This document shows, one piece after another, positions 1 through 6,893 of a stretch of 22,492 nt of DNA. The notes beneath the pieces are model-generated. The model was not told the origin of the DNA. It ran no database searches and worked only from the letters and a program-made list of their open reading frames with translations. The number at the start of each line of letters is the position of its first letter. The first letter of the stretch is position 1. The DNA is from a virus. Location: the IMG/VR virus record IMGVR_UViG_3300018405_000067, positions 1 through 22,492 of that record. One strand, 5' to 3'. The translations under genes and the position numbers were made by a program.

Positions 1-213
1 AAAGTTTGCGCTGATCCGATGTTTGTTATGCAGCAGCTACAAAACAGGCTCGACACAACTCCAGCCCAATGCCTAGCAGAAATCAAAGCGCAGGCTGTTG
101 ATGACTTTGCAGACGAACTTATTGAGTTTCACAATTTTCACCCCTACGCAAAGTCGGTCATCTACGCTAGAGAATGCGCCAACCAACTACGCCAGCAGGC
201 TAAGGGGGAGTGA
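1..213 (+). CDS. Small phage protein, probably 5'-partial
   Basis: The frame is open to the left edge of the window, and neither internal ATG (19 or 28) has a Shine-Dalgarno sequence, so the true start probably lies outside. The visible product is a helical, Ala/Gln-rich peptide of about 64-70 residues ending NQLRQQAKGE. I recognise no domain. The stop codon overlaps the next start (TGATG), which indicates translational coupling. The last 25 bases or so of coding sequence are repeated almost exactly at 967-991, so the 3' end of this gene took part in a duplication or cassette insertion. Function unknown. Confidence 0.6.
   Translation, partial: KVCADPMFVMQQLQNRLDTTPAQCLAEIKAQAVDDFADELIEFHNFHPYAKSVIYARECANQLRQQAKGE
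181..205 (+). repeat. 25-bp direct repeat, left copy
   Basis: This 25-base stretch begins AACCAACTACGC and ends GCAGGCTAAGG. It matches 967-991 in 23 of 25 positions. It encodes the C-terminal NQLRQQAK of the first gene. The two copies bracket the two-gene block 213-967. Confidence 0.8.
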
Positions 214-581
214 TGGCTACCTATAACAATTTTAATAGCATCGAAGATATACAGCGCCGAGGTGAGTTTTTTAAACGCGGCCAAATAATCCCCCAGAGGA
301 TTTTAAAGTGTAACAAAAGACGTCACGCGCACAGAAAGGTTTTTGGCAGTAATTCGTATGCCATACCTGTAAATGGTGGGTATTTGGTGGCTTGTTTTCA
401 CAGCGATGATAATTCAAGCGCTATAAGGATTTTGCTCGGCATGAAAAGTTGTCTAGTGCTAGGCTCTCCTTACGGGATGCGCGGCACTTGGTGGGTTGGA
501 AATTACCAATTATCCGATGATGATTTTATAAAGCTTCTAAACGAAACCCTTATGAAAATGACTAAGGCAGGTGAGCAATGA
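213..581 (+). CDS. Hypothetical protein in AT-rich cassette
   Basis: Product is about 122 aa if it starts at ATG 213; a GTG at 210 is also in frame. ATG 213 is preferred because the purine run AAGGGGGAG (202-210) would be too close to the GTG. No domain is recognised. The N-terminal half is basic (KRGQIIPQRILKCNKRRHAHRK), and the middle looks like a beta-rich fold with GYLVACFHSDD and GTWWVGNY. It is coupled to the previous gene by a TGATG overlap and to the next by an ATGA overlap. Codon use looks unlike the tail genes, with more AGA, AGG, ATA and TTT. That fits recent acquisition together with the next gene. Confidence 0.7.
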   Translation: MATYNNFNSIEDIQRRGEFFKRGQIIPQRILKCNKRRHAHRKVFGSNSYAIPVNGGYLVACFHSDDNSSAIRILLGMKSCLVLGSPYGMRGTWWVGNYQLSDDDFIKLLNETLMKMTKAGEQ

Positions 582-967
582 GAAATTTTTTAATAAAAAT
601 GCTTGGTGGTATGACAAGATTGCGCCATTTGGAAGAAATGGAGCATTTGAGAGAGGCGAGCGAGCAATTTGCCAAAGAGTATTTGTGTGCAAAGAAAGGT
701 ATAACGCTGCAAGGGGATGGCTTTATTGAGTATGCAGACTGTGACCTTGATTTTGTTGTGACTGGATCAAGGACAAGAATTAATAACTGTAGGCTTGGCG
801 GGATTTATGTTGCGCCGTGGGTTAAATATGCTTCATTAATCAGTTGCGTTGCAGGTGAATCTAATCTTTTAAGAAAAGATCAACCGGTATTACATAACTC
901 CTTTGTTTACGCAAAAGACGAACACTTAGAGCTTTTAAGCAAAGCAAGGTATTCAACTTGTGATTAA
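578..967 (+). CDS. Hypothetical protein in AT-rich cassette
   Basis: 129 aa, starting in an ATGA overlap with the gene before. The N-terminus is helical and charged (residues 1-40). The rest is rich in Cys and aromatic residues, with a right-handed-helix-like feel around DGFIEYADCDLDF and SRTRINNCRLGG, but I cannot assign a family. Codon use is AT-rich (runs such as AATTTTTTAATAAAAAT near the start, many AGA/AGG), like its upstream partner. Its stop codon TAA (965-967) runs directly into the right copy of the 25-bp direct repeat, so this gene is the last in a likely inserted two-gene cassette. Confidence 0.7.
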   Translation: MRNFLIKMLGGMTRLRHLEEMEHLREASEQFAKEYLCAKKGITLQGDGFIEYADCDLDFVVTGSRTRINNCRLGGIYVAPWVKYASLISCVAGESNLLRKDQPVLHNSFVYAKDEHLELLSKARYSTCD

Positions 968-991
968 ACCAACTACGCTGGCAGGCTAAGG
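967..991 (+). repeat. 25-bp direct repeat, right copy
   Basis: Second copy of the repeat at 181-205, with 2 mismatches. Read in the frame of the first gene it still encodes NQLRWQAKD followed by TAA. It is therefore a decapitated 3' end of a gene-1-like ORF, left between the cassette and the Cro-like gene. The AAGGA at its end also lies 8-12 bases ahead of the ATG at 999. Confidence 0.75.
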
Positions 992-998
992 ATTAACA

Positions 999-1172
999 AT
1001 GCAAACACTAACCGATTACATCAAAAAACACGGCCTTAAATCAGTCGCCGAGAAGTTAGACTTTAGCGAGGCGGTTTTGTACCGCCTAAAGAATCGGGGC
1101 GCAGTGGTGATTAATGGCGTAGTTTATGCGCCTATTGCCAAGCGGGTGACAAGAAAGGACAGCAAGGAATGA
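999..1172 (+). CDS. Cro-like helix-turn-helix protein (57 aa)
   Basis: Encodes a 57-residue protein beginning MQTLTDYIKKHGLKSVAEKL and continuing LDFSEAVLYRLKNRG, with a basic C-terminus (AKRVTRKDSKE). The size, the N-terminal helix, the KSVAEKLDFSEAVLYRLKNR helix-turn-helix and the short beta strand VVINGVVYAPI are the pattern of lambdoid Cro proteins, which dimerise and bind operator DNA. The SD is AAGGA (988-992 region), contributed by the end of the direct repeat. It overlaps the next ATG by four bases. No CI-type partner or integrase is visible nearby, so its operator and role are unknown; it could act at the divergent promoter near 17000, but nothing shown here proves that. Confidence 0.72.
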   Translation: MQTLTDYIKKHGLKSVAEKLDFSEAVLYRLKNRGAVVINGVVYAPIAKRVTRKDSKE

Positions 1173-1390
1173 AAGCCTATTTAAAAACAATGGCAGAGCT
1201 ATTCAAGCTGGCTGCGATGTATCAAGACAAATTCGCCACGGCTTACCTGGCTGAGCTACTTGAGCGCAGCACAGAGCCAGCGGCGGCTCTTGAGCATTGG
1301 CGGGGTTGTAAAAAATACCTAGCTTGCATAGCTGATACTTTGCTATTGCAACAGGTAGAGGACTATTTAACTGAACAGGTGAAGCAATGA
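1169..1390 (+). CDS. Hypothetical helical protein (73 aa)
   Basis: 73 aa, overlapping the Cro-like gene by ATGA and the next gene by ATGA, so it belongs to a tightly coupled small-gene operon. It is predicted almost all alpha-helical (MAELFKLAAMYQDKFATAYLAELLERS; EHWRGCKKYLACIADTLLLQQVEDYL), with two Cys residues and no signal peptide. No family recognised. Start supported by AAAGGA a few bases upstream. Confidence 0.65.
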   Translation: MKAYLKTMAELFKLAAMYQDKFATAYLAELLERSTEPAAALEHWRGCKKYLACIADTLLLQQVEDYLTEQVKQ

Positions 1391-1749
1391 CCTACACAGA
1401 CAAAAACGGCAACACATACCGTAATCAGGGCGGCGAATGGCAGGTGCTAAAACAAGGCATTGGCTGGTCTAGCTTTAGCTGCCCGGTTGATATTGGGCTT
1501 AAAGATGGCACGATAATTCCGGCGCAAGTCAGCCAGAAAGATTTGCCTAAATTCAGCGAGGCTGAGAAGTCGATTTTGATTAGCCATGTTAGGGACGTTC
1601 ATTTGCAGATTTCAGCGTCTGAATTGGCTAATCCAACTGGCGACAAGGTAGAAGCCTTAATTGATGGAATTGCAGAATCCGCTGCTGACTTGGCAAGCTC
1701 CCTTATTAGAGAGTTGAGAGGCGCTGGCGCTTTTGGTTGCAACAATTAA
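1387..1749 (+). CDS. Hypothetical phage protein (120 aa)
   Basis: 120 aa. The N-terminus MTYTDKNGNTYRNQGGEWQVL has a short beta-hairpin look, with repeated aromatic and Gly residues. The middle (KFSEAEKSILISHVRDVHLQ) and the C-terminus (EALIDGIAESAADLASSLIREL) are helical. The family is unknown to me. It is the last gene of the left-hand small-gene block. It is followed by about 145 bases without a clear gene, which hold a possible 24-codon reading frame and the hairpin at 1836-1891. Confidence 0.65.
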   Translation: MTYTDKNGNTYRNQGGEWQVLKQGIGWSSFSCPVDIGLKDGTIIPAQVSQKDLPKFSEAEKSILISHVRDVHLQISASELANPTGDKVEALIDGIAESAADLASSLIRELRGAGAFGCNN

Positions 1750-1835
1750 TATTTGATGTATGATCACGAAATCAGCAAGGAGTAGTGCCCAAGTTGATTG
1801 ACCGCCAAAAACGGAATAAAACAGGTAGCAAATTT

Positions 1836-1891
1836 TTGAACCCTTGCGATGGTGACTAGCTACAGTCCGCACTAACATCGCAGGGGTTTAA
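1836..1891 (+). promoter_or_regulatory. RBS-sequestering stem-loop of the homing endonuclease gene
   Basis: The arms TTGAACCCTTGCGATG (1836-1851) and CATCGCAGGGGTTTAA (1876-1891) pair over 16 consecutive positions, two of them G-U, around a 24-nt loop. The only good Shine-Dalgarno for the ATG at 1895 is AGGGG at 1882-1886, which lies wholly inside the right arm. In RNA starting upstream, the site would be masked. Known precedent: several T4 homing endonuclease genes, including I-TevI, are translationally silenced on early transcripts by a hairpin over the RBS. That this one works so is inference. Confidence 0.7.
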
Positions 1892-1894
1892 TTT

Positions 1895-2488
1895 ATGGTG
1901 ATGATCATGCATGGTAACAAAAAGATAATCCTTGGTGTGGCTATTAATGATGCTGATTATGTTGTTTGCGGAATATTTAAAGGAAAAAGAGTTACTTGTC
2001 CATTCTACTCAACATGGAAAAGCATGCTAAACAGGTGCTATGGCATAAAGTATATATCAAGAAAACCTTCATACAAAGACTGCCAAGTTTGCAGGGAGTG
2101 GTTATTGTTTAGTAATTTTAAGGCGTGGATGGAAAAACAAGACTGGCAAGGGAAAGAGCTTGATAAAGATTTAATTACTAAAGGCAATAGAATATATTCT
2201 GAAAAAAACTGTGCATTTATTAGTAAATGTTTAAATAATTTTATAGTTGAGGGCGGAATTAAAAGGGGCAATTTTTTGCTTGGCGTTACTTGGCACAGAA
2301 GGAACGGATCTTTTCAAGCTCAGTGCCGCAACCCAATAACAAAGAAATGCGATTATCTGGGCCAGCACAAAACGCAGGAATCCGCTCATTTAGCATGGAA
2401 AAGACGAAAGCACGAATTAGCTTTGCAATTAGCTGAAATGCAGGCAGACCCTAGAGTGGCTAACGCGCTAAGGACAAGATATCTGTAA
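1895..2488 (+). CDS. AP2-domain homing endonuclease (free-standing)
   Basis: 197 aa. Residues 38-120 carry the conserved pattern of phage HNH/AP2 homing proteins: YSTWKSMLNRCY, then CQVCREWLLFSNFKAWM, then LDKDLITKGNRIYSEKNCAFIS and a following Asn-rich stretch. Residues 129-172 (GVTWHRRNGSFQAQC...YLGQHKTQESAHLAW) form an AP2/ERF-like DNA-binding domain. Such enzymes cut alleles lacking the element, so that the gene is copied in during repair. It stands alone between small genes and the first tail gene, AT-rich against its neighbours, with a masked RBS in front and a terminator behind. This marks it as a selfish insertion. Starts at 1895 because AGGGG lies 8 nt upstream. The catalytic residues of this subfamily are not certain from sequence alone. 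Confidence 0.85.
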   Translation: MVMIMHGNKKIILGVAINDADYVVCGIFKGKRVTCPFYSTWKSMLNRCYGIKYISRKPSYKDCQVCREWLLFSNFKAWMEKQDWQGKELDKDLITKGNRIYSEKNCAFISKCLNNFIVEGGIKRGNFLLGVTWHRRNGSFQAQCRNPITKKCDYLGQHKTQESAHLAWKRRKHELALQLAEMQADPRVANALRTRYL

Positions 2489-2493
2489 TACTG

Positions 2494-2514
2494 GCCGCTT
2501 AATTGCGGCTTTTT
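2494..2514 (+). terminator. Rho-independent terminator after homing endonuclease
   Basis: GCCGC (2494-2498), six-base loop TTAATT, GCGGC (2505-2509), then five T. It lies 5 bases after the endonuclease stop codon. It would stop transcription coming from the left-hand genes, which makes a new promoter ahead of the tail module at 2579 likely. Confidence 0.8.
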
Positions 2515-2543
2515 CTTGCCACTACCCAATAAGCCTGGCTGGT

Positions 2544-2568
2544 GCTAAACTGTATCTATTACTTTACA
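2544..2568 (+). promoter_or_regulatory. Candidate tail-module promoter / shared motif, copy 1
   Basis: The stretch TGCTAAACT (2543-2551) reads as an extended -10 (TGn + TAAACT), without a good -35. It runs into ACTGTATCTATTACTTTACA (2549-2568), which matches 10270-10289 in 17 of 20 positions. Both copies end 10-11 bases before a structural-gene ATG. This copy follows a terminator, as a tail-operon promoter would. It could be a binding site for a phage late activator rather than a plain sigma-70 promoter. Confidence 0.45.
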
Positions 2569-2578
2569 GGTCGCAGCT

Positions 2579-2989
2579 ATGGCAAAAACAGCATCAGATG
2601 TAAAGCGTCAGATTGCCGAGATAAATCGGCGAAGCGCTGAGGTTTTTACGCAAACAATACCGCGCAAGATTGAGCGGGCGCTTACTGCTGCCGCCATAGT
2701 TGTCGGTAATAAAGCGATCGAGTACACGCCAACCGAGTATGGTTTATTGGCCAATAGCCAATACCGCGAGGTGCGCGACAATGGCGCTGGCGGTTATTTC
2801 GCCAGAATCGGATACACCGCTGATTACGCTTTACCACTGCACGAGCGTACGGACTGGAGTCCTAGACCGCCGGAGCTTAAATCAGGTCCGAGCTGGAACA
2901 GTCGCGCTAAACCAGGCTATCTATCTGCTGCTGGTGAGGAAACAAAAGTGACAGTCAGGCGAATCATGTTAGGCGACCTTAAATTATGA
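2579..2989 (+). CDS. Head-tail connector / tail completion protein, HK97 gp10-like
   Basis: 136 aa. The N-terminal helix (SDVKRQIAEINRRSAEVFTQTIPRKIERALTAAAIVV) is followed by the signature region NKAIEYTPTEYGLLANSQ and YTADYALPLHERTDWSPRPP, typical of HK97 gp10-family neck or tail-completion proteins. These join the tail to the portal complex. It is the first gene of the tail module and overlaps the tail terminator gene by ATGA, the standard siphovirus order. The head genes that usually sit just upstream are absent, displaced by the small-gene block and the homing endonuclease. Family assignment is good; the exact position in the neck is inferred. Confidence 0.82.
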   Translation: MAKTASDVKRQIAEINRRSAEVFTQTIPRKIERALTAAAIVVGNKAIEYTPTEYGLLANSQYREVRDNGAGGYFARIGYTADYALPLHERTDWSPRPPELKSGPSWNSRAKPGYLSAAGEETKVTVRRIMLGDLKL

Positions 2990-3381
2990 CCACAATACTG
3001 CAAGACATAACCGCAATCGTTGGCGATGAAACCGGCTTGCCAATATCTCTTTGGCGTGATGATGATTTGGCCCCGTTTAAAAACCTGTCGCAACCTTGCT
3101 TGCTAATCCGTAATCAGTCCGGATCGGCAGATAAAGATATTGCTCAGCAGACTGTCGATATCTGGTTTTTCAGCAAGGCCCAGGGCAGTCAACAGGACAT
3201 GATTAGCACGCTAAACGCTTGCCAAGCGCTTGAGGACTTTTTTCATACTAATTTTGTCAGCGGTAGAATTTACGATATTCAGATTTTAGGCTCAACCGGC
3301 GCACCGCTAAAAGACGGCCAGGGGCGCTGGGCTGTGCCACTCAACATTCAGGTGCGCCGATCAACCGGCGTATCGGGATAA
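2986..3381 (+). CDS. Tail terminator protein
   Basis: 131 aa. The compact alpha/beta pattern (TTILQDITAIVGDETGLPISLW; PCLLIRNQSG; TVDIWFFSKAQG; ALEDFFHTN; RWAVPLNIQVRRS) and the position between a gp10-like gene and the tail tube gene fit the tail terminator (gpU-type or minor capsid) family. That protein caps the growing tail tube as a hexameric ring and joins it to the neck. Overlaps the upstream gene by four bases. The assignment rests on context plus overall pattern, as this family is poorly conserved in sequence. Confidence 0.75.
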   Translation: MTTILQDITAIVGDETGLPISLWRDDDLAPFKNLSQPCLLIRNQSGSADKDIAQQTVDIWFFSKAQGSQQDMISTLNACQALEDFFHTNFVSGRIYDIQILGSTGAPLKDGQGRWAVPLNIQVRRSTGVSG

Positions 3382-3408
3382 ACCAACCTTAGCTAAGAGG
3401 ATATAAAT

Positions 3409-3906
3409 ATGGCTTTTGAAAACAAGGCAGCAGTAGGTAAGAGCTTCGGCATCTTCCTTGCGCTGGAAGATTCAACCACACCGCCGCTTGATGCGAATTT
3501 TACCGCATTGGCAGCAACACGCGACCTAACCTTTGGCCCGGAGTGGGAAACCGCCGATACTACTGCCCGTGGTACTGGCAACACTTCTACCAGCTTGGTT
3601 ACGTTTAAGAACAACAACATTGAAATCACCGGTTTATTTTTGATTGACTCGGCGTTTCAGCGTTTAGTTGAAGATCACATCGAAAACCCGCCAGCAGAAA
3701 TGAATGGTCAGCCTTACGCTTGGCTGCGCATTTTTGAGCCGCGTGATGCCGGTGCTGGTGAAACCAAGGATTACCCGGTAACGCTGCAATCATTCCGTAA
3801 GTCAGCAAGCTATAACGCCGAAGTGACTTATGATCTGACTGCTGGCGCTCAAGGTGATCCAGTTGTAACAGCCGTGCCAGCTCCAGTCGTGCCACCTCCG
3901 ATCTAA
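3409..3906 (+). CDS. Major tail tube protein
   Basis: 165 aa, with a strong SD (GAGGATAT) ahead of the ATG. It has the tube-protein pattern: N-terminal KSFGIFLALEDSTTPP, then FTALAATRDLTFGPEWETADTTARG, a beta-rich centre (NNNIEITGLFLIDSAFQRLVEDH; YAWLRIFEP) and YPVTLQSFRKSASYNAEVTYDLTA. The C-terminus ends in a Pro/Val-rich tail (VVTAVPAPVVPPP). In siphoviruses this protein stacks in hexameric rings to form the tail tube around the tape measure. A 27-base gap separates it from the tail terminator. Its stop codon overlaps the chaperone start (TAATG). Slightly short for the family but apparently whole. Confidence 0.82.
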   Translation: MAFENKAAVGKSFGIFLALEDSTTPPLDANFTALAATRDLTFGPEWETADTTARGTGNTSTSLVTFKNNNIEITGLFLIDSAFQRLVEDHIENPPAEMNGQPYAWLRIFEPRDAGAGETKDYPVTLQSFRKSASYNAEVTYDLTAGAQGDPVVTAVPAPVVPPPI

Positions 3907-4553
3907 TGGAGCATGCCGTGGCTCACGTAAACACCTCGATAGGTGAAGCTGTGATCTACATCGGGGAGGCGCAGCATTTGTTGCGCCCATCCTTTCGCGC
4001 ATTGCAATCAGTGGGCAATAGCGAAGATTTAGAGTATTCAATCAATGCCATTTGCAACGCCTATCAGGTGCTGCTATCTGGATTGGTGCCAAAGCCAACT
4101 GATATAGCCTGTTGCGGTAATATGCTGGACGCCTGCTCAGATTTAACCTTTGACTCTATCGGACAGATAGTGCCAAGCGTAAAGAATGGGTTACGCTGGA
4201 AAGCTGGAAAATTACCCTATGAGGACGTTGTCATTTTGGCGCACCACTGTATTAAGTGGGGCGTTTATGGCGAGCCAAAGGAAAAGCTGACCCGGCAAGC
4301 AAAAAAGAAAATGGCACAGGAAGAACAGCGGCCATTTGATCCGGCTGAGTTTGTAGCAATCCTGATAGATGAATTTGGCCTTAGCTCACAAGATGCCTGG
4401 AATAGCACAATGACAGAATTTCAGCGGCTGTGTGAACACCGAAACCGCAAGAATTGGGGCGATAGGCCGCCACCGATTGACGATGAAGAACGCGATAAGC
4501 TGCTTGACGGTTATCAGGCATTTTTAAAGAACAAGCAAAAGCTCAAGGGGTAA
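3906..4553 (+). CDS. Tail assembly chaperone-like protein (DUF6246-like)
   Basis: 215 aa, between the tail tube and tape measure genes. Lambda-type phages encode gpG/gpGT chaperones there, which bind the tape measure during tail assembly. The N-terminus (IGEAVIYIGEAQHLLRPSFRALQSVGN) and the middle (LRWKAGKLPYEDVVILAHHCIKWGVYGEP) recall DUF6246-type phage proteins. The C-terminal third (FVAILIDEFGLSSQDAWNSTMTEFQRLCEHRN) looks like the T-type half. So G-like and T-like parts seem to be in one reading frame, not joined by frameshift. A perfectly phased A AAA AAG heptamer at codons 132-134 could give a shorter second product. Starts in a TAATG overlap; ends three bases before the tape measure start. 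Confidence 0.7.
   Translation: MEHAVAHVNTSIGEAVIYIGEAQHLLRPSFRALQSVGNSEDLEYSINAICNAYQVLLSGLVPKPTDIACCGNMLDACSDLTFDSIGQIVPSVKNGLRWKAGKLPYEDVVILAHHCIKWGVYGEPKEKLTRQAKKKMAQEEQRPFDPAEFVAILIDEFGLSSQDAWNSTMTEFQRLCEHRNRKNWGDRPPPIDDEERDKLLDGYQAFLKNKQKLKG
4301..4307 (+). promoter_or_regulatory. Possible -1 frameshift site A AAA AAG
   Basis: Within codons GCA AAA AAG of the chaperone gene (residues 132-134), the heptamer AAAAAAG stands in the X XXY YYZ phase. This is the same heptamer as in E. coli dnaX. Slipping -1 would add ten codons and stop at TGA 4337-4339, giving a product of about 144 aa against the full 215 aa. No convincing downstream hairpin was found, and the run also simply encodes a Lys cluster. 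Confidence 0.3.
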
Positions 4554-4556
4554 CAC

Positions 4557-6893
4557 ATGGCTGAAAGTGTAGGCGGCATCTATTACGACATTGAAGCCAG
4601 AACTGACGGCCTAATTCAAGGGCGGCGAGCGGTTAAATCATCCGCTACCGCCATTGGTGCAGATATGCAGCGCATAGGCGCATCAGCAGAAAGAATGAAT
4701 ACTCAGGTTAGCACATCAGCAAAAGGCGTAACTAACGCGCTGGCTGGCGTTGGCCGCTCTGCCGGTCAAGCTGGTATTCAAATTCAGCAATTTGTCGGAC
4801 AGATTCAGGGCGGAGTTAGCCCTATGGTTGCGCTGTCACAGCAAGGCGCTGACTTGGGCTTTATGCTTGGCGCTCCGCTATTGGGTGCTATTGTTGGTAT
4901 ATCTGCATCAATTGCAGGAATGCTTATCCCGTCTTTATTCGATAGCACAAACGCAACAGAAGCGCTTGAAAAGGCGATGATCAATTTGGATAAAGTTGTC
5001 ACCAAAACAGATGATGGCGTTTTGGTTTTATCCGAGGAGATTAGAGAGCTTGCGAAAGTAAGCGAGGCCGCAGCAAGAGCGAGGATAGCAACCGCTATGC
5101 TCGATGTACAGGACGCACTAAAGCAAGCTGGAGCGGCTGCTGTTGATACTTTTGACGCTCTTGATGCTGGGTTTGGCCTATCATCAATTGGTGACTACAC
5201 AAACAGAGTTCGATACGCACACGACAACACAGAGGGCTTTTTAAAGACCTCTATGGAGCTTGGAAAAGAGCTTGGCTATACAGGGCAGCAAGCGCAGCAA
5301 GCAGGCAGGGATATGCTTGTAACGCTATCTCAGGTGGCTAACGCGCCAACTCCAGAGGCGTTTAATCGGCTGCAAGAGCAAATAGCAGCAGCGGTAAATG
5401 ACGGCAAGGCAAGTGACGGCATAAAGCGGCTTTATAACGACCTCGCAGGGATTATAGCTCAAGCAAATAGCGCAGCGGAAGCGCAGGAGATGCTCAACAA
5501 GGCGCTTGCCAATTTCCCTGAATTTTTAGCTCAGTCTCAATCTGCTGCCGCTGGGTTTAAGACTCAAATGGATGGGCTGCTATCATCTATTAAAGCCCAG
5601 GCTGACACGGCGGGCATGACAGCAAAGCAAGTTGCAATCTATACAGCTGAGCAGTTAGCAGCAAAAGATTCAACAATAGACCTGAATAAAGCATTAGCTG
5701 AAATCGATCAGTATTTTGAAAGAATTGAGGCGCAAGAACTGCTAACCCAAAGGACGAGGGAGCAGCAGCAGGCTATAACTCAGGCAAAAACCGCTTGGGA
5801 CAACTACGCAAAATCAATCGAAACGCAATCAGCAAAAGCAGAAAGCGCGGAGGCATCTAACGCGCTAATGATTCAGCGCATCCGTGAAACTGGCGCTGCG
5901 GCTGGGAAATCGGCAGCGGAAATACAGTCTTTAGTTGATGCACAGCAAAGATTGTTTGAGCAGCAACAGCAGCAGGAGGCTGACAAAGCAAAACAAAAAG
6001 TCGGTAGCGATGTAAGATTTGCCGGAGTTACAGACCAGCAAGCCGAGCTTACTCGATTGGCTGACAGCTATATGCAACAGCAGCTTTTACTGCAAACTGC
6101 CTTGGAAATGGAGCTGATCACAAGACAGGAATACGCAGACAGAAAATTACTGCTTGAGCAGCAGACGCAGGAGCAAATTAATCAGATTAATCAGCAAGGC
6201 ACCGCGTCACTGAAAGAGCAGTTAGATAGCGTTGGATTTAACCTTGATACATTCCAAAATCAGGCTATCGGCGCATTTGCTGCTGTAGCTACAGGGGCCA
6301 TGAGCGGAAAAGATGCAATTAGAGGGCTGGCTCAATCCATTCTAACGACTGCTATCGGCGCACTGATTAAAATGGCTGTCACGGCAGCAATCGGGCAGAA
6401 AGCAGCAACAGCAACCGGAGCGGCAACAGCGGCAGCATTAGGCGCAGCTTACGCAACGCCAGCGGCACTCGCTTCACTCGCGAGCTTTGGTGCTAACGCT
6501 GCGCCAGCGTCGGCTGGTATAGCCTCAACCGTTGCCTTATCTCAAGGTTTAGCTCTTGGCGGCGGGAGATTAAACGGCGGGCCAGTTCGCCCAGGCATGA
6601 TTTATCCGGTAACAGAGGACGGCAGGCCAGAGCTATTAATGTCAGGCGGCAAACAGTATTTATTGCCCGGTAGCCGCGGCGAGGTTGTCAGCAATAAAGA
6701 TATGGGGCGGGCTGGCGGATCTAATGTCACTGTGAACGTGATTAACAACGCATCAGGAACCAAGGTTGAAGAAAAACGCAGCCAGGGGCCTGACGGTGCG
6801 CAGATGATAGAAATCATCGTTGCAGATATTCAGCAGCGCGGAAAGGTGCATAATGCCATCACTAACACAACAACGGCGGGCAACAGAATATGA
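4557..6893 (+). CDS. Tail tape measure protein
   Basis: 778 aa, the longest gene before the tip protein. The start is set by AAGGGG 7 nt upstream. Residues 1-55 form a coiled coil. Residues 65-135 carry the TMP_2-type segment (AGQAGIQIQQFVGQIQGG...LSQQGADLGFMLG) followed by a hydrophobic, glycine-rich stretch (GAIVGISASIAGMLIPSLF). A long helical Gln/Ala-rich middle (300-570) follows. A second hydrophobic Ala-rich stretch spans about 575-665, and a conserved C-terminus (GGRLNGGPVRPGMIYPVTEDG, ELLMSGGKQYLLPGSRGEVV) closes the protein. It sets tail length; this length would give a tail of the order of 110-120 nm by the usual rule of thumb. It overlaps the next gene by four bases. Confidence 0.93.
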   Translation: MAESVGGIYYDIEARTDGLIQGRRAVKSSATAIGADMQRIGASAERMNTQVSTSAKGVTNALAGVGRSAGQAGIQIQQFVGQIQGGVSPMVALSQQGADLGFMLGAPLLGAIVGISASIAGMLIPSLFDSTNATEALEKAMINLDKVVTKTDDGVLVLSEEIRELAKVSEAAARARIATAMLDVQDALKQAGAAAVDTFDALDAGFGLSSIGDYTNRVRYAHDNTEGFLKTSMELGKELGYTGQQAQQAGRDMLVTLSQVANAPTPEAFNRLQEQIAAAVNDGKASDGIKRLYNDLAGIIAQANSAAEAQEMLNKALANFPEFLAQSQSAAAGFKTQMDGLLSSIKAQADTAGMTAKQVAIYTAEQLAAKDSTIDLNKALAEIDQYFERIEAQELLTQRTREQQQAITQAKTAWDNYAKSIETQSAKAESAEASNALMIQRIRETGAAAGKSAAEIQSLVDAQQRLFEQQQQQEADKAKQKVGSDVRFAGVTDQQAELTRLADSYMQQQLLLQTALEMELITRQEYADRKLLLEQQTQEQINQINQQGTASLKEQLDSVGFNLDTFQNQAIGAFAAVATGAMSGKDAIRGLAQSILTTAIGALIKMAVTAAIGQKAATATGAATAAALGAAYATPAALASLASFGANAAPASAGIASTVALSQGLALGGGRLNGGPVRPGMIYPVTEDGRPELLMSGGKQYLLPGSRGEVVSNKDMGRAGGSNVTVNVINNASGTKVEEKRSQGPDGAQMIEIIVADIQQRGKVHNAITNTTTAGNRI

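Noticed and set aside
3802-4041. Minus-strand open frames across tail genes
   Set aside because: Antisense to well-supported tail genes, with no SD or recognisable protein pattern.
4523-4529. T TTA AAG slippery heptamer near the 3' end of the chaperone gene
   Set aside because: Correctly phased, but a -1 shift would only swap the last 8 residues for 11 others and stop at 4564 inside the tape measure start; no lambda-like extension results.
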